Source: Propionivibrio sp.
GTDB lineage: Bacteria; Pseudomonadota; Gammaproteobacteria; Burkholderiales; Rhodocyclaceae
Direction: 5' to 3'
NCBI GenBank assembly: GCA_003249625.1
Contig: QKII01000256.1
Coordinates: forward strand, 1-5,693
DNA length: 5,693 nt
Shown: positions 5,498 through 5,693 of the stretch, piece by piece
Layout of the letters: each line of letters opens with the position of its first letter
Position numbering within the stretch: the first letter of the stretch is position 1
The notes under the pieces: model-generated
The model's database searches: none
What the model saw: the letters and a program-made list of their open reading frames with translations, nothing else
Told to the model about the DNA's origin: nothing
Position numbers and translations under genes: made by a program

Positions 5498-5693
5498 TTG
5501 GCGAATGTTGCAAGCCTGAGCGGCATCAAGGTGATGATCATCGACGATAGCAACACGATCCGGCGCAGCGCGGAGATCTTTCTTGTGCAGGCCGGTTGTC
5601 AGGTCATTCTCGCCGAAGATGGATTCTCGATGCCTTGGCCAAGATTGCGGATCATCAGCCCGACATCATTTTTTGCGACATCATGATGCCGCG
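5498..5693 (+). CDS. pilG: PilG-type twitching motility response regulator, 5' part, with an apparent frameshift
   Basis: A single-domain CheY-like receiver of the Pil-Chp chemosensory system, which in known systems acts on type IV pilus extension downstream of the ChpA kinase. From the TTG start the protein reads (M)ANVASLSG, then IKVMIIDDSNTIRRSAE (10-26) with the acidic pair Asp16-Asp17, then GCQVILAEDGF (33-43). The DDSxTIRR and EDGF pattern matches PilG closely. After Phe43 the expected continuation DALAKIADHQPDIIFCDIMMP is present, but in another frame: TTC at 5624-5626 is followed by two extra bases, TC (5627-5628). Removing them restores the PilG sequence, including the phospho-acceptor Asp60 in FCDIMMP. 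As written, the original frame stops at TGA 5684-5686. The gene continues past the window end. This is either a real disruption or a sequencing/assembly error; I cannot tell which. Confidence 0.85.

Noticed and set aside
1..5693. A search for mobile elements, CRISPR, toxin-antitoxin, defence or phage genes.
   Set aside because: All substantial coding sequence is accounted for by housekeeping genes and the pilG start; no transposase, terminal repeats, spacer arrays or compositional island were seen.

Overview
The window is chromosomal, GC-rich, and reads as ordinary betaproteobacterial housekeeping DNA. The gene content, the protein variants (for example a ThiE with FASPTKP in its diphosphate loop, and a TonB-family tail ending in ITRTWTF) and the order tonB-like / aroE / mtgA / corA / hemL / thiE / pilG suggest Rhodocyclales (Azonexus, Dechloromonas or Accumulibacter relatives). 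That placement is inferred from remembered family patterns, not from a search.

Left part (1-1733, + strand): the last 53 codons of a TonB-family energy transducer, then aroE (shikimate dehydrogenase) 35 bases later, then mtgA (monofunctional peptidoglycan glycosyltransferase), whose ATG overlaps the aroE stop codon as ATGA. The tight packing suggests one transcript. The products are functionally unrelated: envelope energy transduction, aromatic amino acid synthesis and cell-wall polymerisation.

Middle (1734-3179): a 118-base gap with an extended -10-like sequence and a small hairpin that contains the Shine-Dalgarno, then corA, a 434-residue Mg2+/Co2+ channel. It is about 120 residues longer than classical CorA because of an N-terminal helical region resembling the MgtE N domain. 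corA converges on hemL with only 23 bases between their stop codons, and a short GC hairpin lies in that gap.

Right part (3180-5094, - strand): thiE (thiamine-phosphate synthase) followed by hemL (glutamate-1-semialdehyde aminomutase, haem pathway). The hemL GTG start overlaps the end of thiE by 14 bases, and the hemL Shine-Dalgarno lies inside thiE.

Far right (5095-5693): a 403-base non-coding divergent region with a perfect 10-bp inverted repeat. Its arms are mirrored -10 hexamers on the two strands. Then comes the start of a PilG-type response regulator (type IV pilus/twitching Chp pathway) with a TTG start behind a strong Shine-Dalgarno. Its reading frame is broken by an apparent 2-base insertion before the phospho-acceptor Asp, and the gene runs off the window.

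I see no CRISPR, insertion sequence, tRNA, rRNA, prophage or defence system. The items most worth checking are the pilG frameshift, the MgtE_N-like/CorA fusion, the symmetric divergent promoter and two unusual residues in AroE.
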